64,000 bases of DNA from Sclerurus mexicanus (Eukaryota; Chordata; Aves; Passeriformes; Furnariidae). Below are positions 26,501 through 37,700 of this stretch, piece after piece. Under the pieces are notes generated by a model. The model was not told where the DNA came from. It did not search any database and was given only the letters and a program-made list of their open reading frames with translations. The stretch spans positions 352,010 through 416,009 of the forward strand of contig VWZF01003009.1 in assembly GCA_013396755.1 (NCBI GenBank), written 5' to 3'. The stretch's first letter is position 1; each line of letters starts with the position of its first letter. The translations under genes and the position numbers were made by a program.

Positions 26501-29500
26501 TATTGCCTGTGACATGAGTTTGAGTTCTCCTGCAATATTAAACATATTGTTAACTATTCAGTGTGGTCCTGCCTTTCCTTTCTAGTGAGAAAAACATCAG
26601 TGTGCAAACTGGGATGATACCCTGTAAAAAACTTTAAATCCTGCTAAAATACCTCTGTTAAATTCTTACCAGAAAGTCAGGGGTTTTTTCCCAAGAACAA
26701 AACACCTGTAATATTAAAAAATGCATAAACACGTAATTTTGAGTAGAAGTCCCCATCAATGCAAACATCAATACAATGCTAATGTAAATTTCTGCATTTA
26801 TAAATACCAGAGCTTCAAATGCTAGAAAACATTCTTAGTCTAGTGGCAATTTTCCACTTAAAATTAACATGAGCTTTAAAAGAAAGAAGAGTTCACAACT
26901 AGATTTTTTCCTTCCAGGGATTAGATCTTGAGCAATTAAATGAGTTCTCAATACGTAATAACATTATTCTGCATATATTATTATATAACTTAAAAACTTT
27001 CCCATAGGTGTAGAAGTTACATGGGACTTACTTCCTAAACAAGATGAGGCATCTAACCGGATGAGTAACAACAGTCAAACACAACAAATATATACTGAAC
27101 TGAATTAGCCAAGCAAGTTGCCATGGAGCTCAGGAGTCATAAGGATGAGGGGAAAAATCCCCAAGAATTCAAGCTAATTTCCACAGTAAGAATTAATCAA
27201 GCAAGAAGCCAAAACATGAAGCCACAGAAATAAAAGGAGAAAAAAGCAGCAGTGTTGCTGCACACAGAGAGCTCTCATCTGAATGAACTACAGCCTGAAA
27301 ACTCCCGGGCTCTCCATAAAGACATTGATGGAGCAGCAGGGTGAAAGGACTAAGGAGAAAGGAGAGTCATGGCATCCAAAGCAGAGTATAACAGGCTTGC
27401 TGAACAGGGACAAGGGAACTGATACCAAAAATTGCAGTCTGCTAGCCAATACCAAATGGTTGAAGCACAGCAAGTGAAAACACCTAATTTAAAAAGTGGA
27501 GAAACAAACTGGATAACTACAAATCCAAGGCCCAACTTTATGAGTATTAAAAGACTTCAGAACAAATTCTGTAAACTGAAAACAGGAAAATATTACAAGA
27601 CACCTTTACCAAAGGCAGCTTTTACCCAGCTAACCTGATAACCTTTGAAGTGAGGACTTAATGGGTCCAACATGAAATTCTTTGGATGCAATACATATCA
27701 TCTAGTGTGTTTTTCTTGTCTAGAAAGACAGTTCAGGTTTGGGCTTTTTTTTCAAGACAGAGTCAAGAAACTATGAAGAAATGAAAAAAAATGGAAATTA
27801 GTCCTTTATCCTCTTCCCAACAGTCTTAGTAGAGACTCTGGAAAGAGAAGCTCTTAAAATGATGTCTGACATGGGATTCAATGCCTCTCTGTAAGATCAC
27901 ATGGATAAACAGCAGGGAGGAAAACCTATTTAGCCCAGAGATTTAATACTGGCAGAAGATCAGACAGCTACAAACTGACCGCAAAAGATTACGGCTGGAA
28001 CTTAGACAAGAGGTGATAGAAAGAGGCTTTTTAATATTCTTCTGAGAGAAAGAGGGTAGACAAAGGGAAACTTCACCAGTGTTAATATGGATTTTAATAA
28101 AAGTTTTTTAATAGTAGTACAGACCATGGGTGCCTGCAATAAACTCAATGGAGTGTGTAGGAACAGAGAGGACCTTCTCTGCTCTGCTGTAATATATTGA
28201 AACTCGACTCTTTCCTCCCTACAATATCCTGAAGCTCACTTAAACTAAACTACCACAAATGAGACAAATTAGGTATTGCAATGTTTCCCAGAAATGTACA
28301 TGACTTATGACCACACCAACATATGTCAATGGACTTCCCTCAAGGACAAATTTCTCATGCTTTATAAACTGACTCAGTGTCAAAAGTCTGCATCCAATAT
28401 TTAGAGTATTATCAATGCAATGCTGTCACGCAGAGTAGTGCCCAAAGGGACTGGCAACATAATCACATACTCAGTATAAAGGCAGACTGGTTTAAACCGA
28501 TGCTGAAAGAAAGAGGAAAATATTCTATCAAAACTGAAAATTCAGACAATTTCTCAACTTTCGACTGCCTTTAAAGAAAGAGAGGAAGATATTTTAGATG
28601 TTACATGGGACATTAAGAAAACTTGCTCTCTGCTGTCCTCCCGTTTTTCCGGGCTGATGTTACCTGAGACTGCACCTGGCTTGCAGTCAGGAGACTCACT
28701 GGTACCTCCCTGCCACGGGATGGCGCACAGGCACCGGGAATGACGGAACTGGGAATGACAGCACCACGCTCCCTCTCCCTTCACTCACCGGAATTTCTAT
28801 AACTTCCCATTGCTAGACCTTATTCTTACCTCAGGATGAAAGAAAATTTCAGGTCCAAGGAACCTTTCATAGCCCACATCTATAACAAACTTGGTTTTGT
28901 TGATTGCATTGATGCCAGTGTATTGTTTGATCCACTTCCGAGAATCTCCGTCGTACTTGGCGAATTCCTTCACTATGTCAGGGCAAATGTAACAGTATTT
29001 TTCCTGTCAAGAAATGCCAGGCATTACAAATAGCCAAAACAAGTATTAGATTGGCGAATTAACGTGTAACACAATCAGGAAACAAAACTAATTGAGCGTT
29101 CTTACAGATGGGGCTGTTCAAGAGACTTTCCACCCCAGTGGCTACCGAAGACTCAGCCCCACAAGCCAAGGCAGGCACGTGGCCCCATTGTTTCCATAAG
29201 GCTGACTCAGCTACATTAAATCACTCTCAAAATAGAAACGTCACCAGTAGGTCTGTGACAATAAAGATGTTCAAAGGCAAGCTTTCACTGCGAGATCAGA
29301 CCCACATGATCACGCTACCTTTTTTTTTTTATTAAATTACGAAGTGTTTAAAATGCTGATTTAATCTGCAGAACATATTCACTCCAAACAGAATATTGGA
29401 TGAACCACCAGAAGTTGGTGTAACTACAATACACTCCCTGCATTGTATTTTTAAGAGAGCCACTGGCAACTTGTTAGAGCCAAAAAATCAGCTCATGGAG

Positions 29501-32500
29501 ATTTATTTATGTATTTACTAAGAGATAAGGAAGGGTGTACCTTTATGGCTTTTGCTGTCTCCAGAGATTGTTCAGGAGGAATTCCTACCTCCCTTTCCCT
29601 TAGGAGCTGTTGAATAAAGTAAGTAATATCTCTACCTGCAATAGGAATATGCTTGATGCAACTTCCAATTACATAGCCTTCTGCCTAAGTAGGAGGAGAG
29701 GAAAAAAAAAAACATTTAAGGGAAAAACCTACTGTGTATCAATAATTAACATTCATTTTTATAATACTTTTTAAATTAAAACTAAAATCTCAAAACTGTA
29801 AAGTTACCACAAAAATGTGCACCCAACTGCAAAGTGTGTGTTAGGTTTATTTAGAAGACCTTGAATACCACATATTGATACATAAGTGATAGACAAAGTC
29901 TTGCACACGTTAAGTCAGATCAGATGGTTCCTCTAAGGTTTCATCTGAAAAGCAAATGTAATATAAATAGACCACTTGCATCCTGCTTGAGAGTGAAAAA
30001 CAGAAAAAGTATAAAATTTCTTATATTGATCAGATAGGAAAAATCAAATGAAGTAGTATCTAATAATAAGCACAATAAAAATGAGCAATCTATCTGCCAA
30101 ATTGTTCTTAGGATGTTCTTACTGAAAACACTGGTATTGCTGAGTCACATTATTTCTTCCTTTGCTTTTTTTACACTTCTCAGAGTTTCATACACTAAAT
30201 GCTGTTTGTTCACAGCATTGCCCATATGACAAAGACAATGAGAAGATGATGTTAATACCAAAAAGCAAGATGAAGTTAAAGAGAATCAGATTTTCATTTC
30301 TGAAATATCTGATTATTCAAGCACACTATATGCTTCAAAAATACACAAAATGGCATCAACAGATGTCACTATGCACAGATAGTTCTCTATTTTTAACATC
30401 CTCATATAATTAAACTGATGAGATTGACCAGGTACATGAACAGGCATCGATTCAAGTTTGTAGTTATTTCCATACAAGCAAAAACAACAAAACACCATAA
30501 AACAACAGAAATGTGGAAACAACAAAATACAATAAAATCATACAAAAAGCACACATTACTAGCTATATTAAACAACCAAAATGCAGGACATCCAGAAGGT
30601 TAGTACATTTCAGAAATTCATGGTGGCATGCAGGAGACGAAAACCATGATAATCATTGCTATTAAACAGAACTGAGGCCCATTAATGGTAGACCAGGTTT
30701 AACACAGAAAGAGACTTCAAAAGATGGCCTGGTGGTTCCTTATTGTGACCTTCCTACAGTCTGCAAACTAAATTAATTATATAACTAAGTTCACATCATA
30801 AAATACATACTTTTTCAAGGGAAAAAAGTCCCAAACAACACTAACATTTTAAAAATAAGGTTTCATTTGACAGTATTCATTTAAATCTATAGAAAACAAG
30901 CCACCATTAATTCCAAACTGCATCCTGCTACATACCACAGGGATTACATGGGTCACTCCATCACCACTATCGATGACAATTCCAGTCAAAGTACGTTCTC
31001 CAACCTGCCGTGACGTCCAGGAGGCAGCTAAGGCCAACACTGCCTACAGCAGAGAGAGTTTATAATTAGAAGCAGGCAGAGTGTGCTAATTCACAGTCTC
31101 AGAAAATACTGTTTCAAACATATTAGACACATGCATGCAGAGGCTATACATTCTGCAGCTTTACGGTATTTCAAAAGTACACATTCACTTTGTTCACCTG
31201 AACAGCAATGTAAAGTCCTGGGATGTTAAATGATTCAAACATGATTTCTGCAAGATACTCTCTGTTTTCTGGTGTGTTCAGTGGAGGCTCTGTCTGCAAA
31301 AAAACAAAAGAGTTTTGAAAAAGCATCTCAATGGAGTCCTTCATTGATTCGCTTGGTATGATAATCAAACCTAAAATTCTCAGTGCACTCAAAATAGAAA
31401 ATTTCAAACAGAATTTAAACTAAATGTTTGAAGCTTTTTAAAAAGCAGTGGCTGACCTGCAGTAGCCTCTATCATAAAATTAACAGAATAGAGTTATAAC
31501 GCAGCTTTAAAGATTACTTTTCTCCTCCCACCCCAAACACTCTCATTACTGAAGAAATAAAAGACAGAGAAACATCCTCCAACAGAGCCACTTGTGTTTG
31601 GAACATTACTTAGTTTTCCTCTTACAAAATACTTTTCCTTACCAGGTCTCATTAACTCACCATTAAAAAATAGTGATCCTCAGGTTCAGCTCGAAGATAC
31701 TTGAAAATGACCTGCTCCATGAACCTCTCCATGAGGTCCCAGTCTTCAACAATACCATGTCGTATAGGCCACTGCAGCAAGAAAACTTGTCAACACCAGA
31801 TCATACACGGATAAACAAACCCAGAAATAGGAACAGGCTATGTCCACAAACCCTTAGGCTTTCTGAAACAATGAAAACACCTCATCTCACTGTTGTCATA
31901 TCATACCCTCCATTTCTGACTTCAATTTAGGGGCATGATTCGAAGTTGTCTCCTGCTCCCAGGTACTTCAAAGCACAATTCTACCTTGCAGAACCAGCAG
32001 CCAGAGTCCAGACTATACTCCTAATACTGCTATTAGTCTCTTGCAGAACTGTGTTTTAATCTTTATCATTTATAAAATTGAGAATCATACTTGGCTCCAA
32101 TATGCCTTCTAAACTATAAAAAGAAATAAAGACCATATAGGCTATATATTTTTTAACAAAAAATCTGGCAGGGATGATGTTTACATTTTGCTCAACGTTA
32201 AGAACACAGCTGACATTTAAGTAACACAGAAGGATGTATAAAATATGATTTTTTTCCACATAATTCATAAGCCAGTAACACTTTGTAAGTACAAGAAGTG
32301 CTTTACTAGGGCATGGAAAATATGATTCACAGAAAAGCTGCATTGAAGACAGCCCTTCACAAAACAATTGTGACATTCCCTGAAGCAGAAGTATCCAACA
32401 CTTTTCCCAGTTCATGTGCCATGCTAAGAGGATACACTTTTAGTAAGAATTTAAATATTCAGTGTATATGACTATTTTAATAGCTCCTAATTTTGAAAAC

Positions 32501-34738
32501 TAAACAGCTGCCCTGTATCAATGGATATTTACACAAGCTCCAACTCCACAGAACAGCACTAGTAAAACAGACATTTAAAAAAGGGTAAAGCCACAAACCG
32601 AATCATGCAGTTTTTAAAAAGCAACAAAAATACTTTACAAAAGAGCCAATGTGTGTTTTGAATGGCTATCCAAAAGTCCTAGGACATTTTATAATAAAAA
32701 TGTGAAACTTGGGAAAGACTTTCTAAGAATTCTGAATGCTCACCTTTGTAGCATAGGTAGGTTTATCTATGGCTTCATCTCCTATGAAAAAGTCCAGATC
32801 ATCAACACCTTTCATTACCCTCCTCTGAGCCTGGTCCCCTACTTTGGCCGACTCTCGGATTGCAATACCTTAAAATAAACCCAAAACCCAAATAAAACCA
32901 AAATTAGAACAGCTGAATAGCAAATGATGAATGTTTATTTACTTAAGGATTCTTTTCCAGAAATAAAAATTGGAATATAAGAAGTATAAATTATGTAAGA
33001 GATCTACTGACAAGGTGATATAGCAGAGTTTGTTCTCACTGCATCCTGCAGGATTCTGGTCACATATCCCTCATTAATGTAAATAATAATTCAGAGAAAT
33101 TATTAAGAATATATTCTGTTGTAGACTACAGCAGCCACTAAACCTGTACAAGCGCAGCATTCCAGCAAGCAACATTACTTTCTGAGTTTCAACTTTAGAA
33201 TAAAGAGGAAGAGCACAAGAGAAGAAAATAAACTGTATACTTCAAAAATAAGTACTGGAGTCATTATCCTGGTTGGTGACAAAGAGGAAGGAGGGAGGGG
33301 AGAAATCAATTTGCAGTGCAACAGAGAAATCTTTGGAGACACTTATGTTTCCCATTAGCAGGCTGCAACTATCACTAAAATTATCAGATGATGGCTGCTG
33401 TAGGCAAGAAGATGAGACAGCAAAAATCAAATCTGGGGCAAGCTAAAAATAAAAAAGGAATCAAGTGCTGTTAAAACATAACCTTATTTATATATGGTTT
33501 TCTTTTAATAGGTCATAATCAGGATCTAAATAACATACAGCAGAAAATGCAGAGTAGACAGGCATCATCCACAAACACACCAAATACTATTAGCACCAAA
33601 AATTACTCACAGGAAGAAATTCTTTTGGAGAAACATCTACACCCCAGCAGGTTTATAATTGTATAAAGCAGGATTTATAACAAATTCACAGGAAACTCCT
33701 GCTATCCCACTTCTTTAACATAAGACATTTAAATCTTTTACCAGTGATTTAGGTTTGAATTTTTTACAATACTTGAAACAGTGAGACCATAAACAGTGTT
33801 GCAGCTACACCTGGTAAAGAACATGTGTCCCCTCCACCTCTCTGGCCTCCAATTACACTTATTACCTTATCTTTGTACTTTCTACCATGAGTAGCTACAA
33901 TGCAGTCTTGAACCATTAATAAGCAGTTAATTGAAAAAGTTTACAAGAAGTAAAAGGCAGTGTTTAACATAAATTGAGATAACAGATGCCATTATAGTTG
34001 TAAATGCATAGTGCTACGATTTATAAATGCATATATATATAGCATTTCAGAGAAACTATTAAAGTGACAATTAAAATCAAGAACACCAGGAAGGTATAAC
34101 ATTTTAAACAAGTTTAACACACAGGAAAAATTAAAGACTAAATCTGTTCAACAAAAGCATGTTAAATGTGCAAGAACATTTAAATTGGTAAACTTGCACC
34201 CAAAAAGAACATTTTCTAATAGGAACAACTTTTTTGAATATTAAACTGTCTACAGTCCCAGACAATGTAAATAAGGCAGACACCACCTGCACTTCAGTAC
34301 TTAATTTGATTGGAAGCCTTCCCCAGATTATCCAGGCTGTAACCATGGTGTCAGGTAGACAGGAGGTAAATTGCATTCTGTCTACTCAAGAGTCCTGGCA
34401 GAAAAATAATGGAGATAAAAAGGAAATTGGACTGGAGTTCTCTTCATCTTTGTCATAGCAACCAGGAGCTGGTTTAATGAGCAACAGTCCTGGCTAACTG
34501 CAAACAAGGAGCTCTGTTTAGCTATGCTCCAGCCAGAGATGCTAACGCAGTGAATGTCACTTCCCAGATGGACAAGGGACTATGAAGGCTCAGTTGGGAG
34601 TTGGAAGCACGTCATTTAATCCTGAAAGTGCCCAGTGACAGCAGTGCATACTAGAATTTGGAGGGACAAAAAAATTACTCACATGATGGGATAATGAACT
34701 GAGGTTCTGTATTTCCTGCATAGCCAAGTTTTGTATAC
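17493..34738 (-). CDS. ACTR3B: ACTR3B (Arp3-beta), exons 2-12 of 12; exon 1 not found
   Basis: Actin-related protein 3B is an actin-fold, ATP-binding subunit of the Arp2/3 complex, which nucleates branched actin filaments in the cytoplasm. Eleven exons with GT-AG borders join in frame and encode residues 16-418, matching the family length of 418 if exon 1 supplies 15 codons. Visible landmarks are the end of the phosphate-1 loop (YTKLGYAG, residues 16-23), the phosphate-2 loop DSGDG (169-173), the adenosine-side motif LSGGSTMF (321-328) and the C-terminus HNPVFGVMS. ACTR3B is preferred over its paralogue ACTR3 because of RVVDARLRLSEELSGGRIK, MESISDVVDEV, EKYCYICPDI and EEYGPSICRH. Introns 2-11 are 1814, 972, 367, 154, 1251, 537, 2579, 7348, 413 and 598 nt. 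No internal stop or frameshift was seen, so this is a working gene and not a processed copy. Identity rests on recalled family sequences. Confidence 0.96.
18187..18270 (-). CDS. ACTR3B: ACTR3B exon 11 (residues 360-387)
   Basis: The 84-nt exon encodes PKPVEVQVITHHMQRYAVWF then GGSMLAST. The PVEV stretch is ACTR3B-like, while Ile368 (QVIT) is the ACTR3-type residue. WFGGSMLAST is the conserved connect-type segment of subdomain 1. The acceptor is TTCTTAG and the donor is GTAAGT. Confidence 0.96.
18684..18809 (-). CDS. ACTR3B: ACTR3B exon 10 (residues 318-359, adenosine motif)
   Basis: The 126-nt exon encodes NVVLSGGSTMFRDFGRRLQR, then DLKRVVDARLRLSEELSGGR and IK. SGGSTMF is the adenosine-binding motif of the actin fold. 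The RVVDARLRL and GGRIK variants are ACTR3B-specific (ACTR3 has RTVDARLKL and GGRLK). The acceptor is CTACACAG and the donor is GTAAGT. Confidence 0.97.
20205..20256. repeat. Two-copy 26-bp tandem duplication
   Basis: Two adjacent 26-bp units of the form ACTGCTAA(T/C)AGGG, A7, GACA(A/C)C differ at two positions. The copy is local and looks like a recent slippage or duplication event in intron 9. Confidence 0.85.
21527..21575 (-). mobile_element. CR1 LINE, short 3' tail
   Basis: The plus strand reads TAGAATCATTAAGG, GTAGAAAAGACCTCTAAGAC, CAACAAGATCA. This is the reverse complement of the conserved CR1 3' end, so only about 50 bp of the LINE remain. It sits in ACTR3B intron 9 in the same orientation as the gene. 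Confidence 0.7.
23584..23604. repeat. Perfect 10-bp-arm palindrome around one base
   Basis: Arms TTTTGACACT and AGTGTCAAAA flank a single A. The AAGTGTCA half-sites resemble binding sites of T-box or NK2 homeodomain factors, but no function can be shown from sequence. It lies in ACTR3B intron 9. Confidence 0.8.
24001..24420 (+). mobile_element. Candidate endogenous-retrovirus LTR remnant
   Basis: The sequence has the layout of a bird retroviral LTR. A GCTGGAACCAGGACTGGTGAC segment (partly duplicated) is followed by a long T/C-rich tract (24128-24215). Then come a TATATA-like stretch (24240), a plus-strand AATAAA (24289) and a short U5-like CTTTCC/TTGTTTGCAG region. No internal retroviral genes and no clear TG...CA ends or target-site duplication were seen, so a solo LTR or a fragment is the most that can be claimed. 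The call rests on remembered family appearance. Confidence 0.4.
24055..24130. repeat. Two-copy 38-bp tandem duplication inside the LTR-like segment
   Basis: CAGCTGGATCAATGCTGAAACC (unit 1, shown in part) recurs 38 bp later as CAGCTGGATCAACGCTGGAA. The similarity fades after about 25 bp into the second unit. It sits at the left side of the candidate LTR remnant. Confidence 0.75.
26158..26250 (-). CDS. ACTR3B: ACTR3B exon 9 (residues 287-317)
   Basis: The 93-nt exon encodes FANPDFMESISDVVDEVIQN and then CPIDVRRPLYK. FMESISDVV separates it from ACTR3, which has FTQPISEVV. The acceptor is CTTTAG and the donor is GTATGG. It is followed by the 7.3-kb intron 9. Confidence 0.96.
28830..29003 (-). 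CDS. ACTR3B: ACTR3B exon 8 (residues 229-286)
   Basis: The 174-nt exon is the longest. It encodes EKYCYICPDIVKEFAKYDGD, SRKWIKQYTGINAINKTKFV and IDVGYERFLGPEIFFHPE. The opening residues are diagnostic for ACTR3B. The surface segment around residues 247-250 (GDSR) and 264-266 (KTK) differs from both human paralogues as I recall them, so it is the most variable part of this copy. The acceptor is TTGACAG and the donor is GTAAGA. Confidence 0.96.
29541..29684 (-). CDS. ACTR3B: ACTR3B exon 7 (residues 181-228)
   Basis: The 144-nt exon encodes AEGYVIGSCIKHIPIAGRDI followed by TYFIQQLLREREVGIPPEQS and LETAKAIK. LREREV and AKAIK are ACTR3B-type, where ACTR3 has LRDREV and AKAVK. Two acceptors lie close together, TTAG before GCA and GCAG before AAG. 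Only the first keeps the frame and the conserved Ala181. Confidence 0.96.
30936..31043 (-). CDS. ACTR3B: ACTR3B exon 6 (residues 145-180, phosphate-2 loop)
   Basis: The 108-nt exon encodes AVLALAASWTSRQVGERTLT, GIVIDSGDGVTHVIPV. DSGDGVTH at 169-176 is the phosphate-2 ATP-binding loop, and Asp172 is the conserved nucleotide-pocket acidic residue. The exon is separated from exon 5 by only 154 nt, the shortest intron of the gene. The acceptor is CTGTAG and the donor is GTATGT. Confidence 0.97.
31198..31293 (-). CDS. ACTR3B: ACTR3B exon 5 (residues 113-144)
   Basis: The 96-nt exon encodes TEPPLNTPENREYLAEIMFE and then SFNIPGLYIAVQ, the actin-family TEPPLNP-like strand-turn segment. It begins after a pyrimidine-rich TTTTTTTGCAG acceptor and ends at CAG before GTGAAC. 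Ile136 replaces the valine recalled for mammalian copies. Confidence 0.96.
31661..31771 (-). CDS. ACTR3B: ACTR3B exon 4 (residues 76-112)
   Basis: The 111-nt exon encodes WPIRHGIVEDWDLMERFMEQ and then VIFKYLRAEPEDHYFLM, an almost invariant Arp3 stretch. The acceptor is CTGCAG and the donor is GTGAGT. Met112 (FLM, where ACTR3 has FLL) is an ACTR3B-type residue, while Val83 (GIV) is ACTR3-like. The reading frame is phase 0 at both ends. Confidence 0.96.
32744..32868 (-). CDS. ACTR3B: ACTR3B exon 3 (Cys34 to Lys75)
   Basis: The 125-nt exon opens with GT completing Cys34, then reads IAIRESAKVGDQAQRR to DKPTYATK. The acceptor is TTTTAAG and the donor is GTGAGC. Gly44, Met52 and Lys53 match what I recall of the paralogue ACTR3, where human ACTR3B has Val, Leu and Arg. 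The segment DEAIDKPTY carries the ACTR3B-type Asp in place of the Glu of ACTR3. It belongs to actin subdomain 2. Confidence 0.96.
34683..34738 (-). CDS. ACTR3B: ACTR3B exon 2 (residues 16-33, split codons at both ends)
   Basis: The 56-nt exon encodes YTKLGYAGNTEPQFIIPS, the rest of the nucleotide-binding phosphate-1 loop. It starts after a CCCCTAG acceptor with one base that completes a glycine codon begun in exon 1. It ends with the first base of the Cys34 codon before the donor GTGAGT. The exon 1/2 junction is therefore phase 2 and the exon 2/3 junction phase 1; all later junctions are phase 0. Confidence 0.95.
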
Positions 34739-37700
34739 CTAGGGGAAAAAAAACAATCACGAGGTCAATTAGAAGCACTTACATGCAAAAAAAAAAAGGA
34801 AAAACTCTTTCAATTCACTCCACTTCTTAAAGAGAAGGCCAAACGATTGCACATCACGTCTACATTTTCTGGGTTACGCTTTCAAGTATTCTCCTGCTGA
34901 GAAGAAAACTCAGAAGTGGTAAATATTTTAGGTGTTATTTTTCAGACACCTTCAGCTCGCAGATTTTGGTAGTGGTTTTTCTGAACTATCAAATCTGAAA
35001 ACTCGGCTCTTACTTTCTCCATCTTGTTGACCAGCTATGACAAAGGACTGGCAAGACACATTCCAACCTTTGGTAAAAACAGATATATGCAGGTCTTACC
35101 TTTCAGCTACCATGACCAAAGATGACATTAGACTTTACATATTTAATACTTTCAAATACAGAAAAAAAAAAATCCCTTTCATGCCTTGCACTAACCACTC
35201 ACTTTGTCAGAGGTATAGTATCTCTGTGTGGTAAAAGACAAATGCTACACCAAAGACTGCACTGATGAAATACTTTAGAAATGGGCAGCAGATGGTAGGA
35301 AGCTTTGATCATCTCTTTCAATATACATATAATATCTATTTTAACAAGGAAAGGATCAAGAGGAAAAAAGAAGGGGGAAGAAAAAAAAAAGGAAAGGAAT
35401 TTTTGCACAAAATCTAAAAATCTCTACGTGGTGTTAGTGGCTGCAAGCTACTACAACTAGAAATAGTTAACATCCCAGACTAAGAAAAAACAGCTCCATT
35501 TCCTTGAGGGAGCAGAGGGGAAAGGAAAAAAACAAACAAACCAACATCAAACATAACAACCACCATCAAAAACATGAACATCAGAAACAGTTTAAATAAA
35601 AAAAAAAGGAAAAAACTGAGTAAATCAATTGAATGCTTGCAGAGACAGATGTCTTTCTTGACTATTGTCATTAGATTGAAACAGAAGTACAATAGCAACA
35701 TGATTTGAGGGAATTAACATCATTCACATCCACTTTTACCATGAAAACCTAAGCCATGACATTCTTAAATGAGACCAATCCCAATCTGGGTCCGAAAGTG
35801 AATTTAAGGTCTTTGTCTACATCCTGCTCTCAGTATTTGCAAACAGTATTATGCCAAAGCGTTGGGTTTGCTTCTTCATTAGCAGCTTGAACAGTGGGTT
35901 CCCTTTTATAGAGCATTTGGCATAAAAAACACTCATTAAAAGTCAGTTTGCTCAGATAAAGGAATTAAAACTGAATTAGCAATGACCTTGGAATTAAAAT
36001 ATTATATTTTCAACATCTCTTCAAAGCTCTAGCTTCAATAGACTTCAAATAATAGTTAAAAAGCCATTCTCCCCAAGGCTAAAAAGACAAGGACTTTGTT
36101 TTGGGGGCAAGTGTTTGTGGGGTTTTTAATCATCATTATAGACATATGCTTTCAGTCTAATCCAAAGTGTTTATAAATACTTTCTGTAGCTCTCAGAAAA
36201 ATGTAATCAGGACATTAAATTAGACTGATTTGTAAAGAAGGTCATTACTAGTAAGAATTCTTTTTATGATTATTATTGCATAGATTATTCACATTTTAGA
36301 ATGAGGCCTAGCTAGGGAATACTGTTAAAACATAACAGGCAACAACAGGAGTTACATGGGATTTAAGACCCATAACAAGATACATCATTCTCCCTAAGAA
36401 ATGAATTTTGACTAAGTACACACAGTGAAAACCAAGGAAACCATTTTCTGATTCCAAAGACCTAGTTTCAAGACTTAGAAATGGCAATTAGGCAGAAAAC
36501 TCATAAAAACAGCCCTTCAAGCCCCAGTGACAAAAACCCAAAGACATCATATACATGCACATACAAGCATATAAATTTGTATATATATACTTTTTATACA
36601 ATTTTTATGTAACTGCGTACACACATAATCAAAATGTCCCTGTAATCTAACCAGGACTCGTTTCTGAAACCAAACTCTGGCCAAGAGGTGAGTTCAGTTT
36701 GCCATCTTTTCCCCCTCAACACACATGCTCATGTGTATTAAAAAAGAAAACATCCTCTAAAAGTCATTTTGGGCTAGCAGTCGGTAGGAGCTTTACCTTC
36801 TTTCTCAAGGAGGGATCAGATCCCTCTACTAGAGTAACTTCTAAAGTTATCAAAACCCTATATTTCAATATTTTACAGATTCATTTTTAACTGCGGTTAA
36901 TTCACCTGGTGAAAAAAAATACAGGCTAAGTTTATTTCTCAGTGAAAAACAGTTCTCTTCAAAGATCTCATCTCACAGAAGGTTAACATCTGGAAAGATT
37001 TCTTTTGCATGCCACTAGTCCATGAAGGACTAATACCAGAACTATGAGAATAACTAAATTCTTGGTTCAAAGTTGAAGCAAAGAAGTGGATTTAGGAGCA
37101 AAGAAGACACAGACTTACACAAGCAGCCATATTTCAGGTGTTTTGACAAAACCAAGCAGAAGGAAAACTCAAAATTTCTCCCAAAACCACTGAGAAGGAA
37201 AATAGATTATGCAGTTGGGCTGCTCTTTCTTATGCAGGAGCCTGTTCACTGAGGACATGGCAGAGCTGCTCCCAGATTCCTGTTCTGCCCAGCAGGACCC
37301 AAACACATTCCACCTCTCACAGCCATACCCAGGAATCCCTAAAAATGTTTGGGTGACCCACTTTCAGGACCTCCTACAGAAATTACTCCCTTTCATATAA
37401 GATATTTAAATATTCACTGACCAGAAAGGCTCTGGACTTAAACAGTTAGAGAGGTTGCTTGGTCTCCAGTCCCTTCTCCAATGAATATTTAAGCATCTAA
37501 AACGTGGTTTTCTTTCTCCTGGGTTACAGCCTAGCAGACTAATGGTAATGCAACGTCTTGTGATCTGTAAATTACAGAGACAGCTGTAGGGAACGGGTAG
37601 ATAATCAGTATTCCAACTTAATTTCATTAAAAGTAGCAGATTTATTGCCAGTGAGATAGGAACCTACTGGAACCCGTCCAAATTATAGGATACTGGAGTC

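Noticed and set aside
29683..29684. Alternative acceptor three to four bases inside exon 7
   Set aside because: Using GCAG before AAG would drop the conserved Ala181 and break the frame, so the TTAG acceptor was chosen.
18660..34738. ACTR3 as the identity of the gene
   Set aside because: Some residues are ACTR3-like, but diagnostic stretches in exons 7 to 12 (REREV, EKYCYICPDI, MESISDVV, RVVDARLRL, EEYGPS) are those of ACTR3B.
35480..35701. Hydrophobic 73-codon minus-strand frame in intron 1
   Set aside because: It is the translation of a purine-rich tract read on the opposite strand, with no exon support.
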